From Halohasta litorea (GTDB taxonomy: Archaea; Halobacteriota; Halobacteria; Halobacteriales; Haloferacaceae): DNA of 64,000 nucleotides. The stretch covers positions 372,001 to 436,000 of the forward strand of contig NZ_JANHDJ010000001.1 of NCBI RefSeq assembly GCF_024494645.1. The letters run 5' to 3'. Below are positions 26,682 through 34,489 of the stretch, piece by piece (the stretch's first letter is position 1; every line of letters begins with the position of its first letter). The position numbers and the translations under genes were made by a program. The notes under the pieces are model-generated. The model was not told where the DNA came from, searched no databases, and saw only the letters and a program-made list of their open reading frames with translations.

Positions 26682-27926
26682 ATGACTCCCGAACCAACGG
26701 CTACAAAGACGCTTGAAGCCACCCTCGCGCCACCAACGGCACACAAAGAGCGGCGGCTTCAGCGAACGGTGGCGACCTACCGCCAGGCCCTCGAAGACGC
26801 CTTCGAGAGTGGTGCGGATACGCAGTCGGCAGTCAACGAAGTTGTGACACCATACACGCTCACCTCCTACGCCAAAGACGCCCTCAAGAGCTACGTCCCG
26901 AAACTCCGCGACACATACAACGCGTCGGAACTTGACGACGACCACCCGGTTCGGTTCACGAACCGTGGGTTTCGTATTGACCACTCCGAGGACCGTCGAC
27001 ACGAGTTCTGCTGGCGTGTCCCGCAGGCCGGGCGTGGCAACGCCTTCTGGATTCCACTGCGGATCAATCCAGATCAACGTGAGTTATGGGCTGATCTGTT
27101 TGACGGCGAGTTGTCGCCGGGTGAGTTCCGACTGCAACGCAACCGAACGAACTGGGTATTGCACGTCACCGTTGAATACGAGATTGAACCTGTCCAGATA
27201 CCGGACGACCCAACACCAGTTGGTTTCGATATCGGCGAATCCAAACTCCTGACGGGCTGTGCCCTGACAGAGAATGGAACACCGAAAGAGCCGTTTCTGT
27301 TCGACGGTAGCCGCGCCCGGCATCTCCGAAAAGAGATGCACACCACGCTCAAACGCCTGCAAGAACGCGACTGTGCGGAGTGGCGACGTGATGAACGTTT
27401 CGACTACTACCAGAACGCGCTCACCGATATTGTCGAAAAAGCGTCTCGGCAAGCAATCGACTACACCCAACAGTTCGATGATCCAGTGATCGTCCTCGAA
27501 GACCTGTCGTACATCCGTGAGAATCTGGACTGCGGGAAATACATGAACCGTCGACTGCATGGGTGGGCGTTCGCCCGTCTCACTGACCGAATCGAGGACA
27601 AAGCTGCCGACACAGGTATTCCAGTTCGGTTCGTGAATCCAGCCTACACCTCGAAAACGTGCCACGCCTGCAACCATATCGGTCGGCGGGATTCACAAGC
27701 AGAGTTCCGGTGTACGAACAGTGAGTGTTGGGTCACAGAGTACCAAGCAGATGTCAACGCCGCGGCCAATATCGCTGGTCGCCTTGACCCGTGGGGAGAG
27801 AGCCTGCCGTGGAAACCGGCAGGCGATGACTCGCCACAGGATAGGAGCGGTTGTGACACCGCCACAGGACACCACACGCCGAGTCCGAAACCCGGACAGA
27901 CGACGCTTGTGGCGTTTCAGTCCTGA
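26682..27926 (+). CDS. tnpB: TnpB RNA-guided nuclease (IS200/IS605 family)
   Basis: A 414-residue TnpB with all three RuvC-like acidic residues: Asp183 in GFDIGES, Glu273 in VLEDLSYIRE and Asp357 in YQADVNAAANI. The zinc ribbon C-x2-C/C-x4-C is Cys327, Cys330, Cys344 and Cys349. TnpB proteins are guided by omega RNA transcribed from the 3' part of the gene and the right end; the guide is the flanking DNA. Here the guide would begin at 27993, inside the 3' end of the neighbouring regulator gene. The catalytic site looks intact. It is only distantly similar to the other TnpB of this window. Confidence 0.88.
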   Translation: MTPEPTATKTLEATLAPPTAHKERRLQRTVATYRQALEDAFESGADTQSAVNEVVTPYTLTSYAKDALKSYVPKLRDTYNASELDDDHPVRFTNRGFRIDHSEDRRHEFCWRVPQAGRGNAFWIPLRINPDQRELWADLFDGELSPGEFRLQRNRTNWVLHVTVEYEIEPVQIPDDPTPVGFDIGESKLLTGCALTENGTPKEPFLFDGSRARHLRKEMHTTLKRLQERDCAEWRRDERFDYYQNALTDIVEKASRQAIDYTQQFDDPVIVLEDLSYIRENLDCGKYMNRRLHGWAFARLTDRIEDKAADTGIPVRFVNPAYTSKTCHACNHIGRRDSQAEFRCTNSECWVTEYQADVNAAANIAGRLDPWGESLPWKPAGDDSPQDRSGCDTATGHHTPSPKPGQTTLVAFQS

Positions 27927-27940
27927 AACCTCCCTCAACG

Positions 27941-27992
27941 CGAGGCTTCCTTTGTAGGAAGCCTCGCCGTTCACGGCGGGTGAGGATGTCAC
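27941..27992 (+). repeat. Right end of TnpB element 1, likely omega-RNA 3' scaffold
   Basis: An 11-bp hairpin CGAGGCTTCCT/AGGAAGCCTCG (27941-27951 and 27956-27966) with a 4-nt loop is followed by CCGTTCACGG and GAGGATGTCAC at the element border. The segment from the hairpin's 3' arm to the border resembles the right end of the minus-strand element at 34437. Confidence 0.65.
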
Positions 27993-28637
27993 TTAAAACA
28001 GTTCCTCAAGCGTTCGATCACCGTCTGCATCCGCATTCAGAACGCTTGGATCAGCGGGAGCTGCGTCTGCATAGAGCGTCTGTGTATGGAATTCAGTACA
28101 TGAATCAGCAGTAACTCTTGGATCTGCCTGATCTGTCTCGTCGAATGTTAACACAGATTGAATCAACGCTGGGAGAGTCGGTCGCGGGGCAGCTTCATGT
28201 CGCTGTACTTTCTCAGTCTTGTCTGTGGCGTCGTGGGCCGCACGCATGATGGGGAGCCCTCGAAGGTAGTTGTACTCTGCGATGAGTCGCAGACCAAACT
28301 CCGTGAACCCCCAGAAATCGGTGGGAAGATCTCTTACCTCAGCATTCGGCTGATGGGTATACTGTGTGAGTATTTCGTGGTCGGCGAGGTCGGCTAACTG
28401 TTCGCTGATGGTTGAGCGACTCTTGGGGATGTAGTAGTCGAACTCAGTAACCGAAACAAGGTGGTGTGGGTGACCGAGGATTAGTTGGAGGATATTGTGT
28501 CGTGTCTCTTGGGAGAGATACTGCTGGACCGTCTGTGGTGTTTCGTCTGGGATCGAACCATCTACATCGAAGACAGACTCAACCGAGATATCTGTGCTAC
28601 AGATATGCTGATCAGAGGAAATATTTGGATCACTCAT
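27993..28637 (-). CDS. Winged-helix transcriptional regulator (ArsR-like)
   Basis: A 214-residue protein with a winged-helix domain at about 35-115: TVQQYLSQETRHNILQLILG, then the recognition helix PKSRSTISEQLADLADHEIL and the wing with FWGFTEFGLRLI. The C-terminal half is acidic and of unknown function. ATG 28637 is preferred over an upstream start at 28661 because a TATA-like ATTTA (about 28666-28672 on the coding strand) would place a leaderless start there. An 8-bp-arm palindrome further upstream is a likely operator. A TnpB element lies directly against its stop codon. Confidence 0.78.
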   Translation of the reverse strand: MSDPNISSDQHICSTDISVESVFDVDGSIPDETPQTVQQYLSQETRHNILQLILGHPHHLVSVTEFDYYIPKSRSTISEQLADLADHEILTQYTHQPNAEVRDLPTDFWGFTEFGLRLIAEYNYLRGLPIMRAAHDATDKTEKVQRHEAAPRPTLPALIQSVLTFDETDQADPRVTADSCTEFHTQTLYADAAPADPSVLNADADGDRTLEELF

Positions 28638-28684
28638 CGTGGTAATAGTTACCCCTGCCACGACACTAAATGTTTCGTAGAGGT

Positions 28685-28715
28685 CATGACGGATATCATC
28701 GAAATTTCCGTCATG
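28685..28715. promoter_or_regulatory. Palindrome upstream of the regulator, candidate operator
   Basis: CATGACGG (28685-28692) and CCGTCATG (28708-28715) are perfect inverted arms around a 15-nt AT-rich centre. It lies about 50-80 bp before the regulator start, just upstream of its TATA-like box, so it could bind the regulator itself or another dimeric factor. Confidence 0.5.
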
Positions 28716-28869
28716 GTCGAACGATCAGTAGTCGACGACACTCTCAGTGGCGGTCTGACAACTCGATGGCCACAATGCATCCAAAGCCCGATTTTCGGAG
28801 GCCAACGCGCACGCCATGTCCCGGATCGAACTGGCCACGAAGGACCTGCTCTGATCGATGCAACCCTAC

Positions 28870-28918
28870 GTTCTTACCAAGTTGTTGTAATGATCCGTTG
28901 TGGTTGCTTGGTAAGAAC
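28870..28918 (-). repeat. 49-bp palindromic element, right copy
   Basis: The same perfect 12-bp arms GTTCTTACCAAG/CTTGGTAAGAAC and a 25-nt centre as at 22810-22858, in opposite orientation by its inner half. The remainder of the gap between the regulator and the AglB-like gene (28638-29028) contains no intact gene; a short VPDRTGHE-encoding stretch lies at about 28815-28865. Confidence 0.8.
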
Positions 28919-29028
28919 CCAATTGTTCTGAAGTTACAATTTTCGAATCTGTGCGGGCAGTTTCAAAATCGGTTAGACTGATCTTCACCGACAGTCCACG
29001 AATCCAAGAGACACATACTATTTTACCT

Positions 29029-31452
29029 CTATCCACTACCGGCCGCAACTACCGTTCCATCGAGCACATCCGTCTCAGTCACCTCAACACTCGCTGACCC
29101 AACGCTGTACTCACCAGCATAGGGAACAGTCACCTCGACTTGCCCAGAGTCTCCAACAGTCACCTCACGTTCGTAAGTGAATAATGCGGTATCAACAGAC
29201 ACCTCTGTACTCACGTTAACCGTCTCACCTGGCTCTTCGGGTACAGTAATCGTTGCTCCCGGAACGACGACAAATGCAGCCGCAGACCGATCGTCGTCGA
29301 CAGATAACAGCTGATAGTGTGACAGTGCCTCTGTACCGTTTCCACCAGTACCGAGGTTTGTGAGCAACTGATTCTGTGTACTCTCGGCTGGGATATCTGC
29401 ATCAACCTCCGTCAGAACCACATAGCCAACGCGGCCGTCGAACTGACTGTACCAGCCGTCAGGATCCGCATCCAACAGAAAGTCCTGGAAATTATTTTGG
29501 GCGTAGCTATAGCTTCGTGACTCTCCATTTACGAAGTGATTGTACATCCTATTGTCTCCCCACTCGCTCAGCACGAAGTTAGCCGGATATTCGCGATCGA
29601 ACTCCGTGGCATGGTCGTCAATCGCCTCTAAGGCACTCGCTTGTGGACCGCTATAGGTCGCCTGTGCTGTTAATCCCGGAACAAAAATGAGACTCATCCC
29701 GAAAATCAACACGCCAATGCCTACCAGATAGACCAGTTTGTGACGGTCGGGCAGCGAAATGGATGGCATGGATGGTCCACTATCAGAAACCTTCGAGGCT
29801 GTCTGTGCTTCGAATGGTGCTGGAGGCCGTGCTAGATCAACAACCGACAGGACATACACCACTCCGAGTCCACCGAGGATCGAGAAGGGAATCGCAAGTT
29901 GCCCGGCGAATCGAACTTGGATTCCTGCGAGAACAAGCAAGAATCCACTGTAGGTCCCAAGCAACAACCAGCCGGGTTCGTACTGTCGATAGACAACCAG
30001 CCCAACCCATCCCAAGACAGCCAATGCAATGTAGAATTCCATGCCAAGCTGGTATATTGGCCCGAGCAATACAGCATACTCCGTTGAGAACAACGACGCA
30101 GTCTCTGTTATATCCTCACGGAAAAACAGATCATCAACCCGCCGTTGAGCCGCCGCCCAGTCTTCAGGACGGAGCCATCGGAACACGAAGAGACCACCCG
30201 CTGCAACGACACCCTCACCGACAAGCAGACCACGATAATCTAGTTCATGTCGACGCCACAATTCTGCGAGTGCAGCCACGACAACGGCACCACCGAACAC
30301 CAACAGCGGAGTTGTCGAAACGAACCCTGAGTGCCAGCCCCAGCGAAGATGCAGTACAAGTGTAAGGACACTCCCGATACCCACACCAACTAACGCTGGA
30401 AGATTTGCCAACACTGGCGAAACGTCTGCTCGGGTATCCAGTGCCACACGCAGTCCAATGTATCCCGCAAGCGGCATCAAAAGAAGTGGTGAACCACCCC
30501 ACGCATGAGTACCAAACGCAACTGAGAGACCAAAGGCGACTGCAACGCCCCACGTAAGAATTGACCGGAGATGCGACATAACAGCCCCTCGCGTATCACT
30601 ACTCTCTTCGAGTCGCTGCTGGAGGTCGACCGCAAGCCACCCAAGCGTAAGCAGCGTTATGCCGAGCCAAAAGTACTGGTGGACATTGTGATCGAGAAAG
30701 CCCAGCCCCGTATATACTGCATGAATCGGTGTCACAGCAAATACGAGCACCGACGTGATTCCGACACGGACGTCTTGGGTGAGAATTACGGCTAGTTTGT
30801 AAATCACAACCCCAAGTGCAACGGACCCTAAAACAGGGAGCCAGATGGCAACGGTCTCTGCGGCCACCTGACCTCCACCAAGCACTGTTGCAACAAACCA
30901 GTTTGTCGCATGGGCAAACGGTCGTACTCCAGAGACACCAACTGGTGCGTCGACCAAGACGTTGTAATCGGTCACTCCCGAAGAGTCTGCCAACAACTCA
31001 CCCATCCAGTACCGGAAATAGTAGGGGTCATTGCCCGGCGAGATGGCATAGCCACGTTGAAAGATCGACCCAAACGCGGTCATCCGTGCCCCAGCGACTG
31101 CTAGCAACCCAATGAATAGCCCGGCCATTGCTTGGCGGTCGACCGATGGTAGAGACAGATTCTGTGCCGGCTCATCTGCGCTAGTCTCTTCGTCTACCAG
31201 ATCTCCATCCAAGACCGCCTGAACGTTTTTGGGGTCTGCTATTTGATACTCCCCATCGACCTTCTCGACGATTCCTCGCGAGACAAGCTCGCCAAACGTT
31301 CCAGAATCGATTGCAATATCGTCGAAGGTCCACGTTGTTGTCTCTGAGTCGACTGCAAGGACAGCTGCAAGTGCCCGTTCTCCGTCAGTATGATCTGCAA
31401 GAAACGAAGATGTTGCATCGGTGTCAGTCCCCGAGTCGGCATCAGAAGTCAT
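29029..31452 (-). CDS. AglB/STT3-like oligosaccharyltransferase family membrane protein
   Basis: An 807-residue protein. Residues 1-105 are cytosolic and resemble a small winged-helix-like domain (GERALAAVLAVDSETTTWTF ... LVSRGIVEKVDGEYQI). About 13 membrane segments follow (110-590), with an early loop GNDPYYFRYW (from about 140) in the place of the metal-binding G-x-D-P loop of AglB/STT3. A C-terminal outer domain with beta-rich end follows. The STT3 signature WWDYG appears to be replaced by SEWGDNRMYNHF. Canonical AglB transfers lipid-linked glycan to Asn of secreted proteins; whether this paralogue does so is uncertain. ATG 31452 is preferred over GTG 31461. Confidence 0.78.
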   Translation of the reverse strand: MTSDADSGTDTDATSSFLADHTDGERALAAVLAVDSETTTWTFDDIAIDSGTFGELVSRGIVEKVDGEYQIADPKNVQAVLDGDLVDEETSADEPAQNLSLPSVDRQAMAGLFIGLLAVAGARMTAFGSIFQRGYAISPGNDPYYFRYWMGELLADSSGVTDYNVLVDAPVGVSGVRPFAHATNWFVATVLGGGQVAAETVAIWLPVLGSVALGVVIYKLAVILTQDVRVGITSVLVFAVTPIHAVYTGLGFLDHNVHQYFWLGITLLTLGWLAVDLQQRLEESSDTRGAVMSHLRSILTWGVAVAFGLSVAFGTHAWGGSPLLLMPLAGYIGLRVALDTRADVSPVLANLPALVGVGIGSVLTLVLHLRWGWHSGFVSTTPLLVFGGAVVVAALAELWRRHELDYRGLLVGEGVVAAGGLFVFRWLRPEDWAAAQRRVDDLFFREDITETASLFSTEYAVLLGPIYQLGMEFYIALAVLGWVGLVVYRQYEPGWLLLGTYSGFLLVLAGIQVRFAGQLAIPFSILGGLGVVYVLSVVDLARPPAPFEAQTASKVSDSGPSMPSISLPDRHKLVYLVGIGVLIFGMSLIFVPGLTAQATYSGPQASALEAIDDHATEFDREYPANFVLSEWGDNRMYNHFVNGESRSYSYAQNNFQDFLLDADPDGWYSQFDGRVGYVVLTEVDADIPAESTQNQLLTNLGTGGNGTEALSHYQLLSVDDDRSAAAFVVVPGATITVPEEPGETVNVSTEVSVDTALFTYEREVTVGDSGQVEVTVPYAGEYSVGSASVEVTETDVLDGTVVAAGSG

Positions 31453-31634
31453 TGTCAACACGATAAGAATCAGATCTCATGATGGTTTCGTTTTAGAAAG
31501 CTATCGAAACATCAAACCACTACTAAGACGAGGAGATAAATTATGTGTGCAGCTATTCAGTTTGCGCTAAATATTACTACACTATTTACAACTGTTTGAT
31601 AAGATTCCGATACCGTTTCCCCCAGAGAGCCATG

Positions 31635-32102
31635 TCACTCAATCCGTCGACTACCACTCCCAAGTCGTCGCAGGGCGGGCCAGTAGAACCACCAGATAAC
31701 GACGCCGGTCGCAATCACACCGACCGGAATCGGTCCGGAGACGCTACGGCCAGCCAACCTCCACCAGACCATCGTCGACCCAACCGCTGACAACACGAGC
31801 AGTCCGGCGGTCAGCCGGGGGTCCTCGCGGTCGAGGATGACGCCGCTGGCTGCACTCGCTACGGCCCCAATATAAAAACCGAGGCTGATCGGCCACACCT
31901 GCAGCGACCACGGCAGCGTCCCGAAGCCGCGTGTCGCACCGAGATACTCGGGGAGACCGAAGACGTGCCACGGGTTCGTGTTGACCAGTCCCCACGACAT
32001 CACGAACGTCAGCTCACCCGCGCCGTTTGGGAGGGCGACCCATGGAACAACCACGAGCCCACAGACCGCCGCCAGTGCCGCCCGTGAGGAGACTCGATCC
32101 AT
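31635..32102 (-). CDS. Four-TM membrane protein of unknown function
   Basis: A 155-residue hydrophobic protein with about four membrane segments (9-25, 68-87, 97-112, 123-142) and a short basic tail. It directly abuts the DRG-type GTPase gene (its start is adjacent to that gene's stop on the same strand), so the two are co-transcribed. I recall similar haloarchaeal four-TM proteins of unknown role but cannot name a function. The right-hand gap to the AglB-like gene is about 180 bp. Confidence 0.72.
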   Translation of the reverse strand: MDRVSSRAALAAVCGLVVVPWVALPNGAGELTFVMSWGLVNTNPWHVFGLPEYLGATRGFGTLPWSLQVWPISLGFYIGAVASAASGVILDREDPRLTAGLLVLSAVGSTMVWWRLAGRSVSGPIPVGVIATGVVIWWFYWPALRRLGSGSRRIE

Positions 32103-33212
32103 CTACCGACTCGTGATGATCCGCAGTACGTCCTCGTCGGCCAACTCGTGGCCCGTGCCGACCTGCTGGTCGTCGTGTTTCGCACTCGGCCCGCTGACCC
32201 GGGCGAACCGGAACCGCTCTTCGAACTCGCCGCCGAGTTTGTGGAGGGCGTCCTCGATAGTCGCGCCCTCCCGGAGCATCAGTGGCTCGTCGTAGTCGAC
32301 GCCCCGGCCGGGTTTGTCCATATAAATACGGACCAGCCCGAGTTTTTCGTAAATCCGCTCTTTGAGGGCCTCAAGCCCTTTCTCCTTCTCGGCACTAATG
32401 AACGTACACTCCTCGGGGTCGATATCGTGGGCCCGAAGGTTCTCCTTGACGGTCGGAATGTAGCTTTCGTCGATCAGATCGGTCTTGTTGACCGCCACCA
32501 TCGAGGGGATGTAGATCCGGTTGTCCATCATCCCGTCGATGAGTTCGTCGATGGAGGGATCGCCCCGCACGGTGACCTCGGCGTTGACGTAGCCGTTCTC
32601 CCGGAGCACGTCCTTGATCGTCTGCTCGTTGAGGCTGACGCTGTCGCTTTTGTTGACCTGTATCCCGTTTTTGTGTCGCTTCCGGATGTGGATGCTCGGC
32701 GGCTCCGTATCGAGGCGGATCTTGTTGTTGTACAGCTCCTGGCGGAGTCGTTCGTACTGGTCGATCTCGAAGACCGACAGCATGAATACCGCGAGGTCGG
32801 CGGTGCGGACGACCGACAGCACCTCCTGGCCCCCGCCGCGGCCGTCGGCTGCGCCCTCGATCAGTCCCGGCACGTCCAGGATCTGGATGTTCGCCCCGCG
32901 GTACTGGAGCATTCCTGGATTCACGTCGAGCGTCGTAAACTCGTAGGAGCCGGTCTCGCTGTCGGCGTTGGTCAGCGCGTTGATCAGCGTCGATTTGCCG
33001 ACACTCGGGAAGCCGACGAGGGCGACCGTGGCGTCGCCGTGTTTCTCGACGGCGTACCCCTGGCCGCCGCCCGCGGAGGACTGGTTTTCGAGTTTCTCTT
33101 TTTTCTCCGCGAGTTTCGCCTTCAGTCGGCCGATGTGGGCCTCGGTCGACTTGTTGTACGGCGTCTCGGCGATCTCCTCGCGGATCGATTCGATTTCCTC
33201 CTCCAATCCCAT
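32103..33212 (-). CDS. DRG-family (Obg-like) GTPase
   Basis: A 369-residue GTPase with G1 GFPSVGKST at 67-75, G2/G3 region SYEFTTLDVNPG ... ILDVPGLIEGAADGRGGG, G4 NKTD, and a C-terminal TGS domain (from about 295; VRIYMDKPGRGVDYDEP). The N-terminal basic/acidic helix (1-45) is typical of the developmentally regulated GTP-binding (DRG) proteins found in all archaea and eukaryotes. It probably acts on ribosomes. High GC and conserved: a core gene. It is the first gene of a two-gene unit with the four-TM protein. Confidence 0.93.
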   Translation of the reverse strand: MGLEEEIESIREEIAETPYNKSTEAHIGRLKAKLAEKKEKLENQSSAGGGQGYAVEKHGDATVALVGFPSVGKSTLINALTNADSETGSYEFTTLDVNPGMLQYRGANIQILDVPGLIEGAADGRGGGQEVLSVVRTADLAVFMLSVFEIDQYERLRQELYNNKIRLDTEPPSIHIRKRHKNGIQVNKSDSVSLNEQTIKDVLRENGYVNAEVTVRGDPSIDELIDGMMDNRIYIPSMVAVNKTDLIDESYIPTVKENLRAHDIDPEECTFISAEKEKGLEALKERIYEKLGLVRIYMDKPGRGVDYDEPLMLREGATIEDALHKLGGEFEERFRFARVSGPSAKHDDQQVGTGHELADEDVLRIITSR

Positions 33213-33361
33213 TATCGGCCACTGGGCTGTCGCCGTCGAAAAACCTGTTCATTCGGTGGGTTCGCCCCCGCCTCGGGCGTGTCGAGATGCCGCCATACCC
33301 ACTGTATTGCCCGCCAAAACCACGATTCGACACGGTTTTACACCATGTTACTAACGTTTAG

Positions 33362-33574
33362 ATGAGCGATATGCCGAACCCCTCGCGTCTCCGCGATAGC
33401 ACACAGATCGAACTCCCCGCCCGCTCCCTCGATGGGCTTCGCGACCAGGTCGAAGCTGAGTACACGGTGACGATCCTCCAGGACGATCCCGCTCAGTGTC
33501 GCATCGTCGGCAGCCCGGTCGAAATCAAGGCCGTCTCGTCGTTTCTGAGCCGACACGGCATCAGTCTCCCGTAA
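33362..33574 (+). CDS. Small conserved haloarchaeal protein (VNG_1110C-like)
   Basis: A 70-residue acidic protein with the pattern IELPARSLDGLRDQVEAEYT, then VTILQDDPAQCRIVGSPVEI and a closing VSSFLSRHGISLP. It resembles a small haloarchaeal family known by the locus name VNG_1110C, whose function is not known. The predicted fold is a short alpha/beta unit (beta-alpha-beta-beta-alpha). It stands before the small membrane proteins of the cytochrome-oxidase cluster on the same strand, divergent from the DRG gene. Confidence 0.75.
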   Translation: MSDMPNPSRLRDSTQIELPARSLDGLRDQVEAEYTVTILQDDPAQCRIVGSPVEIKAVSSFLSRHGISLP

Positions 33575-33631
33575 GCCGGTGGCGGTCGGCGTTCCGAAGC
33601 GTTTCTTAGGCTGGGTACCGTCCCTCAGGGC

Positions 33632-34006
33632 ATGGAAGAGACCCCGGGACTCAGCGAGCAGTATCGCAAGGCGAGTCCGTGGCCGCTGTTTATCGCACTC
33701 GGTGTGCCGATCTCCGAGATCGGCCTCGTCTTCGACATCTTTCCGGTGGCCGTCGGTGGCCTGCTGTTGTTCTGTGGCTGTATCGCCGGGATGCTCCAGG
33801 AGTCCGGCTACGTCGCAGCGCCGTGGAACTCGCTGGGCGCGATGGCCCTGCTACTGTTCGCGGCTGGCGGTTGGGTATATGTCGCCAATCCGGGCGGGAT
33901 CGACCTGACGCTTCGCGCGTACGCGATGATAGCAAGCGGTGGCATCCTCGTTGCCGCGGTGGTCGCAGGGAAACTCTTCGTTCCGAAACGGCAGTTCGAT
34001 AGCTGA
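33632..34006 (+). CDS. Three-TM small membrane protein of the cox cluster
   Basis: A 124-residue protein with about four short hydrophobic segments (18-38, 40-57, 68-85, 95-115). It belongs to the small membrane proteins that accompany cytochrome oxidase genes in haloarchaea and are annotated only as domains of unknown function. The gene lies 58 bp after the small VNG_1110C-like gene and 41 bp before the next membrane-protein gene. Its placement before subunit I suggests a role in assembly or as an accessory subunit; this is inference from context. Confidence 0.72.
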   Translation: MEETPGLSEQYRKASPWPLFIALGVPISEIGLVFDIFPVAVGGLLLFCGCIAGMLQESGYVAAPWNSLGAMALLLFAAGGWVYVANPGGIDLTLRAYAMIASGGILVAAVVAGKLFVPKRQFDS

Positions 34007-34047
34007 AACCGGAAACCTATTTGGGCGGCCCTCCCAACCGTTCGGGT

Positions 34048-34440
34048 ATGGAATCCGAGACCTTCGACAGAGAGACGATCCTCGACCTGATGGTCAACTT
34101 CATTCCGTTGGGGATCATCCTCTTTTTCATCGGGACGTTCGCTGTTTTCGCACCGTGGGGGTTCGACCTCATGCCGTCGGGACAGATGTTTGCGATCATG
34201 GGCATCATGTTCGTCGCGCTGTTGGTGTTGACCTACCTCTCGGCGAAAGCGATCGCCGGGGATGAGAAACGGGCCACCGTCTACGCGCAGGGACAGGCCG
34301 GACTCGATGGCGCAACCCCGCTCCACGAGCTGGAAGCCGACGCCGAAACCGACGGTGCCGAGACGACCCGCGAGGCCGACGGCATGGCGGTCGACGGGAG
34401 CGACAGAGCCGACGCCGACGACTCGACCAACACCGAGTGA
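34048..34440 (+). CDS. Two-TM cox-cluster protein, 3' end at a TnpB border
   Basis: A 130-residue protein with two membrane segments (about 12-35 and 45-68) and an acidic Thr/Asp/Glu-rich tail. It resembles the small cox cluster protein found beside subunit I in haloarchaea. ATG 34048 is preferred over an upstream in-frame TTG at 34021. The stop TGA at 34438-34440 overlaps the terminal GTGAC of the inserted TnpB element, so the element may have supplied the stop and shortened or altered the tail. Confidence 0.75.
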   Translation: MESETFDRETILDLMVNFIPLGIILFFIGTFAVFAPWGFDLMPSGQMFAIMGIMFVALLVLTYLSAKAIAGDEKRATVYAQGQAGLDGATPLHELEADAETDGAETTREADGMAVDGSDRADADDSTNTE

Positions 34441-34489
34441 CATCCTCCTCGCCGTAAACGGCGAGGCTTCCCGACCGCAGTTGGGATGT

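Larger units (their letters stand above)
26682..27992 (+). mobile_element. IS200/IS605-type tnpB-only element, right end defined
   Basis: The element carries a tnpB gene without tnpA. The right end is marked by a strong hairpin and the sequence ...GAGGATGTCAC ending at 27992, shared with the second TnpB element of the window. The left end is not clear; 26570-26681 contains a short open stretch (ELHSNLVQKAIKRTTDN) that may be a remnant of another gene. The right end abuts the stop codon of the regulator gene at 27993. Confidence 0.65.

Noticed and set aside
32148-33365. A 405-codon plus-strand frame opposite the DRG GTPase gene
   Set aside because: It is the antisense shadow typical of GC-rich haloarchaeal genes; the minus-strand protein has intact GTPase and TGS motifs.
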